From Bog-159 sp050008575 (GTDB taxonomy: Bacteria > Acidobacteriota > Terriglobia > Bryobacterales > Bryobacteraceae): a stretch of 64,000 nt of DNA. Position 1 is the first letter of the stretch. Every line of letters starts with the position of its first letter. The translations under genes were made by a program, and so were the position numbers. The notes beneath the pieces are model-generated. The model saw only the letters and a list, made by a program, of their open reading frames with translations. It searched no databases and was not told the DNA's origin. Positions 59,272 through 64,000 of this stretch are shown one piece after another. Location of the stretch: the NCBI GenBank assembly GCA_050008575.1, contig JBEKMJ010000024.1, forward strand, positions 18,995 through 82,994, in the 5' to 3' direction.

Positions 59272-60752
59272 ATACCACCACACCGCAAGAAGAACAGGAC
59301 AAGCCGTCCGAGCGCCCGCACGAACGGCCTGCCCGCGACCAGAATAATGCCGCGCCCAATCCGGCAGCAGATGGCGCTCCGTCATCGGAAGCGCGGCCCC
59401 AGCCAACCGCCGGCCAGCCGGACCAAGGTCAGGGCGGCGGCGGTCACCACGGCGGCCACCGTCGCAACAAACCGCCCGCCCAAGCGAAAAACGGCTCTCC
59501 CACTTTGGACCTCGTGGAATTGAAAGACATGAGCATCCAAAGGCTCAACCAGGTGGCCAAGGATATGAACGTGGCCGGCGCCGCCGGGCTGCGCAAGCAG
59601 GAATTGATCTTCAAGATCCTGCAAACCCAGGCGGAAAAGAGCGGCCTGATCTTCTCCGAAGGCGTGCTCGAATGCCTGCCCGACGGCTTCGGCTTCCTGC
59701 GCGCGCCGGAATATAACTATCTGCCCGGTCCCGACGATGTCTATGTATCGCCCTCGCAGATTCGCCGCTTCGATCTGCGCACCGGCGACACGATCTCCGG
59801 CCAGATCCGGCCGCCCAAGGAAGGCGAGCGGTACTTCGCGCTCATCAAAGTCGACGCCATCAACTTCGAGCCGCCCGAGGAAGCCCGCAACAAGATCTTC
59901 TTCGACAACTTGACGCCGCTCTATCCCAACGAGCGCATCAAGCTCGAAACCGTGCGCGACAATTTCTCCGGCCGCGTGATGGATTTGCTCACCCCCATCG
60001 GCAAGGGACAGCGCGGGCTGATCGTATCGCCGCCGCGCACCGGCAAGACCATGCTGCTGCAATCGATCGCCAACTCCGTGACCACAAACCATCCCGAGGT
60101 CACCCTCATCGTGCTGCTCATCGACGAGCGGCCCGAGGAAGTCACCGACATGCAGCGTTCGGTGCGCGGCGAAGTGATCAGCTCCACGTTCGACGAGCCG
60201 GCCACGCGCCACGTGCAGGTGGCCGAGATGGTGATCGAAAAAGCCAAGCGGTTGGTGGAGCACAAGAAGGATGTCGTCATCCTGCTCGATTCCATCACGC
60301 GCCTGGCGCGCGCCTATAACACCATCGTGCCGCCCTCGGGCAAGGTGCTCTCCGGCGGCGTGGATTCCAATGCCCTGCAGCGCCCCAAGCGCTTCTTCGG
60401 CGCCGCCCGCAACATCGAGGAAGGCGGGTCGTTGACGATTATTGCTACGTCGCTCATCGATACCGGCAGCCGGATGGACGACGTGATCTTCGAAGAGTTC
60501 AAGGGCACCGGCAACCTGGAAATCCACCTGGAGCGCAAGTTGGTGGATAAGCGCGTGTTCCCCGCCATCGATATCAACAAGAGCGGTACGCGCAAGGAAG
60601 AGCTGCTGCTTCCCAAGGAAGAGCTGAACCGCGTGTGGATTCTGCGCAAGGTGCTGAATCCGCTTTCGCCGGTGGAGACCATGGAACTGCTGCTGGATAA
60701 GCTGGGCAAAACGCGCAGCAACGCCGAGTTCCTGAATTCCATGAGCGGGTAG
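59235..60752 (+). CDS. rho: Transcription termination factor Rho
   Basis: 505 residues from TTG 59235, with GGAGTGAGGG upstream. Extra N-terminal low-complexity region of about 90 residues rich in P, Q, G and H (GQGGGGHHGGHRRNK), then the Rho N-domain (LKDMSIQRLNQVAKDMNV), RNA-binding CSD, P-loop RTGKT (about 275), Q-loop and DSITRLARAYN. Long N-terminal insertions are common in high-GC bacteria. The longer frame from 59151 overlaps engB and is not needed. Confidence 0.97.
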   Translation: MASDNENTPDAVNTTTPQEEQDKPSERPHERPARDQNNAAPNPAADGAPSSEARPQPTAGQPDQGQGGGGHHGGHRRNKPPAQAKNGSPTLDLVELKDMSIQRLNQVAKDMNVAGAAGLRKQELIFKILQTQAEKSGLIFSEGVLECLPDGFGFLRAPEYNYLPGPDDVYVSPSQIRRFDLRTGDTISGQIRPPKEGERYFALIKVDAINFEPPEEARNKIFFDNLTPLYPNERIKLETVRDNFSGRVMDLLTPIGKGQRGLIVSPPRTGKTMLLQSIANSVTTNHPEVTLIVLLIDERPEEVTDMQRSVRGEVISSTFDEPATRHVQVAEMVIEKAKRLVEHKKDVVILLDSITRLARAYNTIVPPSGKVLSGGVDSNALQRPKRFFGAARNIEEGGSLTIIATSLIDTGSRMDDVIFEEFKGTGNLEIHLERKLVDKRVFPAIDINKSGTRKEELLLPKEELNRVWILRKVLNPLSPVETMELLLDKLGKTRSNAEFLNSMSG

Positions 60753-60756
60753 ACTC

Positions 60757-60821
60757 GTGGCGCAGGCACCCTGCCTGCCGCGCTGCCACTCTTGGCAGCG
60801 CGGCGAGCGAAGCTCGCCTAC
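60757..60821. repeat. Palindromic words R18
   Basis: GTGGCGCAGG, CACCCTGCC, GCCGCGCTGCCACTCTTGGC and GCGAGCGAAGCTCGCC words, starting 4 bases after the rho stop. Same composite as R17, reversed. The remaining gap to 61015 has one open stretch of about 41 codons (60875-60997) that I do not recognise. Confidence 0.82.
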
Positions 60822-61015
60822 AGTCGGGACTCTTCATCTAAACCGGGGCGCTGGTTGCCGCTCGCCTGCGGACGCAGCCCACATGTCCCGGCGAATTTTG
60901 CAACGATGGCTTTCACGAATACGCCCTCGTAGGCACACTTACGAGGCGGGACGACCAAGTTCTGATTTCGATGCTGGCGCAGGCGCAGCCTAACTAAAAG
61001 CGCCTTTCCCGAGAG

Positions 61016-61504
61016 TTACGAATTGCGGCTAACCGATGCGCTCTTAAACTGTGCGCCAATGGCGTCGAATTGGCGTTGAGCGTCCGCTAGGAACTGCGCT
61101 GTAGCTGCGTGAGGACGCATATCTGCAAGAAGTTTAAAAAATGTCATGTAAGCTTTCATCTGGCCGGGAATCATGACATCCACACGGAGCTTCTCGTAGC
61201 CGCCAATCATCTGGTTAGCGTTCTCCATTTGTCTCGTTGCATTTGCGTCGAACGGTTTACCCAGTTGCGCACTCAAGGCCATGAAGGCTCGCAGCTCGTC
61301 CAGATCGAATTTCCCGCAGGTGCAAAGAAATTTAAGAAGCTCAAGGTTGTCATGGATTTCTTTTTGGATTTTCATGGCAGCGGCATCCGGGGCGGATGCT
61401 GTTACGGCTTGAGCCGAGGGACTCTTTTGCTCAATTGGGGCGGACGTTGTTGAGGATCGCGCTGGCTTCGGCTGTTTTCCAAGTATGCGGTCAAGGAAAC
61501 TCAT
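61016..61504 (-). CDS. Hypothetical helical protein
   Basis: 162 residues from ATG 61504. Start MSFLDRILGKQPKPA, then a Ser/Ala/Pro-rich linker, then a predicted helical bundle with CTCGKFDLDELRAFMALSAQLG and MKAYMTFFKLLADMRPHAATAQF. Cysteine pair C-T-C at about residue 88. It shares its first residues with the 45361-45798 gene. No family name. Confidence 0.65.
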   Translation of the reverse strand: MSFLDRILGKQPKPARSSTTSAPIEQKSPSAQAVTASAPDAAAMKIQKEIHDNLELLKFLCTCGKFDLDELRAFMALSAQLGKPFDANATRQMENANQMIGGYEKLRVDVMIPGQMKAYMTFFKLLADMRPHAATAQFLADAQRQFDAIGAQFKSASVSRNS

Positions 61505-61577
61505 GGGCGGCGAACCTCCAATCCGACACATCCAGCTTAGCTCAACGGATTGCGGAGATGAAAGCGTACAGGCGCAG

Positions 61578-62010
61578 TCAGTAGGGTCGGAGATTAACTC
61601 CTTTTCTTTGGTTTGCCGTGGCAGGGGAGGGCTCGGCAATCGGCACGGCGTCAACCGGCGTGGCCGTTTTTTTCGCCGCTTCCTCCGCCTGTTTCAGGAA
61701 CGCCTTGAGCCGGTCGGCGAGAGATGAATTTTTCTCGACATGCTGCGCGTAGTAAACAAGCGACTGTGCCGCCGTACGCCTTCAACGGGTCCCAAAGCCC
61801 TACGATGCGTAACAGGCCGTTACGGTCGAGCGGCTTCAATCCAAGGGCCTCGATCTCCTCCCGCACGCCTTCATCGAAGGCAAGGGCAATCACTCTGCCG
61901 AGAGCGCCGCGCTTGCCGGTTTCATTGCCGAAGGCTTCAAGGTCCGGCACGGCGTCTTTTTAATGTAGCTGGATCGAAGGAGGCCGGCACAATCGTGAGG
62001 TTGCTGATCC
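61578..62010 (-). pseudogene. Frameshifted hypothetical gene
   Basis: A coherent protein emerges across frames: PASFDPATLKR, then DAVPDLEAFGNETGKRGALGRVIALAFDEGVREEIEALGLKPLDRNGLLRIVGLWDP, then SLVYYAQHVEKNSSLADRLKAFLKQAEEAAKK to a stop at 61578. Two single-base shifts (near 61950 and 61765) break it. Function unknown; the order of helices suggests a small regulatory or mobile-element protein. Confidence 0.5.
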
Positions 62011-62164
62011 ACGCCGGCGGAACTCACGAGGTCGCTCCGGCGAGCGAGGCGCGGATACGGGCGCTATCGGTGGTGCGTTGCGTGGGCTTCTCGGAAATCT
62101 CCGATATGTAACGGGCTGTTGAGGAGGAATGCGTGTGGATTCAATAAGCGCGTAGCGCCTGCGT

Positions 62165-62177
62165 TATACTCCAGTCA
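62165..62177 (+). promoter_or_regulatory. Leaderless-type promoter before the Uma2 gene
   Basis: TATACT at 62165-62170 is followed by 6 bases and the ATG at 62177, so the transcript would start at or near the start codon. No Shine-Dalgarno motif is present. Same -10 sequence as the aroF leader promoter. Confidence 0.5.
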
Positions 62178-62687
62178 TGGGAACGTCGCTTCTCGTATCC
62201 GAGCGGGAATATCTGACCACCGGCTACGAACCGGACTGCGAGTTCGATGAAGGAACCCTGCTCCAGCGCAACACGGGCGAGTTGCCGCACAGCCTCGTGA
62301 TAACCGAGGTCGCCGCCTTTCTGTACGCGCGCCGGAAGCAGTATCGGATACAGGTTTTGACTATCCTACGGATCCGGATCGGCCCCGGTCAATACCGCGT
62401 TCCGGATGTTTGCGTCTATACGCAACCCGCCCCGCGCGATCCCATACCGAGTTCGCCGCCATTCATCGCGATCGAAATCGTCTCCCCCGACGACCGCATG
62501 ATCCAAATGCGCAAGAAGATCGATGAGTTCCTGGCCTTCGGCGTCCCGTATGTTTGGCTGATCGATCCCGAGAGGCGCCGGGCCGACGTCTACAACGCAT
62601 CGGGGTTTCACGAAGCTCACGACGGAGTGTTGCGCACCGAAGATCCCGCCATCGCGGTACCGCTGGCTGAACTATTCCAGGCGCTCG

Positions 62688-62695
<8 letters not shown>
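62177..62695 (+). CDS. Uma2-family (DUF820) putative endonuclease
   Basis: 172 residues of the Uma2/DUF820 fold, a PD-(D/E)XK nuclease. Core residues: D in YRVPDVCVY (about residue 75), E in FIAIEIVSPDD (about 98), K in RKKIDEFLAFGVPYVWLIDP (about 114). These proteins occur in many copies in cyanobacteria and Acidobacteriota; the role is unknown. Overlaps the hemH start by 8 bases. Confidence 0.88.
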
Positions 62696-63710
<1,015 letters not shown>

Positions 63711-63712
63711 TT

Positions 63713-63912
63713 GGAGGGCGGCCAATCCTGGCCGCAGCCGCCTTTTCAGGCGGCTCACTCAAGTTTCTTACATTTGCAGTGGGGGGCGGGCTTGAGCCCG
63801 CGCGGGGCTTTAGCCCCGCTATGGCGAGCTTCGCTCGCCCACACAGGCTGGAGACTGGCCATTTCAGTTGGCCGCCCTCGTGGCGCACGCCCCCGGCGTG
63901 CCGTGTCGGCAC
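63713..63912. repeat. Palindromic-word repeat cluster R22
   Basis: GCCGCCTTTTCAGGCGGC, GGGCGGGCTTGAGCCCGC, CGGGGCTTTAGCCCCG, GGCGAGCTTCGCTCGCC, a CACAGGCTGGAGA-type word, and the 34-base module at 63879-63912 that is identical to R1. A second large cluster at the right end of the window. Confidence 0.85.
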
Positions 63913-63937
63913 TCTCCAGAAACCTTCCCCTGTAGGT

Positions 63938-64000
63938 TTACGCCGTTTGCTGGATAACTAATTGAAACCCAAGCTTTTTCGCTTTTTTGGTGAGGACCCG
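63938..64000 (-). CDS. C-terminal end of an unidentified protein
   Basis: A frame entering from the right edge reads RVLTKKAKKLGFQLVIQQTA and stops at 63938-63940. Twenty residues only. The basic KKAKKLGFQL end resembles the C-termini of some transposases, but this is a guess. Confidence 0.3.
   Translation of the reverse strand, partial: RVLTKKAKKLGFQLVIQQTA

Noticed and set aside
60875..60997. Open stretch EFCNDGFHEYALVGTLTRR ending in TAA
   Set aside because: Could be a coding remnant, but it has no start and no recognisable family.

Overview
This is a high-GC chromosomal window that looks like an Acidobacteriota genome of the Bryobacterales/Solibacter type. The main reasons are lineage-typical secreted families: two proteins with the Solibacter-type TIGR03437 domain (32312-33082 and 33086-35752) and one with the acidobacterial VWFA-related domain TIGR03436 (23492-25255). 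DUF885 and DUF2934 proteins and ordinary core genes fit with this. I see no rRNA, tRNA, CRISPR array, intact insertion sequence or phage module.

Layout. 1-9.1 kb: DoxX-like membrane proteins, a MocR regulator, a tryptophan-rich secreted protein, a GAF-GAF-ANTAR regulator, and aroF (DAHP synthase) behind what reads as a complete phenylalanine attenuator. 10-13.5 kb: accessory patch with a broken Fic gene, a broken mazF with its antitoxin, and a NucS-like nuclease. 13.2-20.5 kb: citrate synthase operon, OmpH/Skp, CPBP protease, a Tat-exported enolase-superfamily enzyme, an MFS/phosphoesterase pair. 20.5-26.9 kb: SDR and large secreted proteins. 27-32 kb: uvrA followed by two coupled genes. 32-44 kb: TIGR03437 proteins, a DUF885 peptidase, a redoxin/cytochrome c/copper-monooxygenase-like fusion, a transporter, a GT39 and an esterase. 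43.6-52.5 kb: coiled-coil protein, decayed toxin-antitoxin genes, an aminotransferase, a C45-like hydrolase, selD (itself a selenoprotein) coupled to pyrF, an orphan hicB. 52.6-60.8 kb: protein-quality-control and housekeeping block tig, clpX, lon, engB, rho. 61-64 kb: small hypotheticals, a Uma2 nuclease and ferrochelatase.

Three things stand out. First, the 150 bases before aroF hold a promoter, an 18-codon leader peptide with three Phe codons, and mutually exclusive 1:2, 2:3 and 3:4 RNA stems ending in an intrinsic terminator. Second, selD reads through an in-frame UGA at the catalytic cysteine position, with a SECIS-like hairpin directly after it. Third, over twenty intergenic clusters are built from short palindromic 'words' (a GC-rich arm, a 2-5 base loop, the complementary arm). 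At two places the insertion can be reconstructed with an 8-bp duplicated target: inside the end of a beta-propeller gene (51628-51670) and at the uvrA junction (30379-30457), so these words appear to be, or to have been, mobile.

A secondary theme is decay of toxin-antitoxin systems: Fic, MazF, TacA/TacT, PIN and an MNT fragment are all broken, while hicB survives without hicA. Many real operons use ATGA stop/start overlaps (MFS/phosphoesterase, 30450/31406 genes, DUF885/TIGR03437, selD/pyrF).
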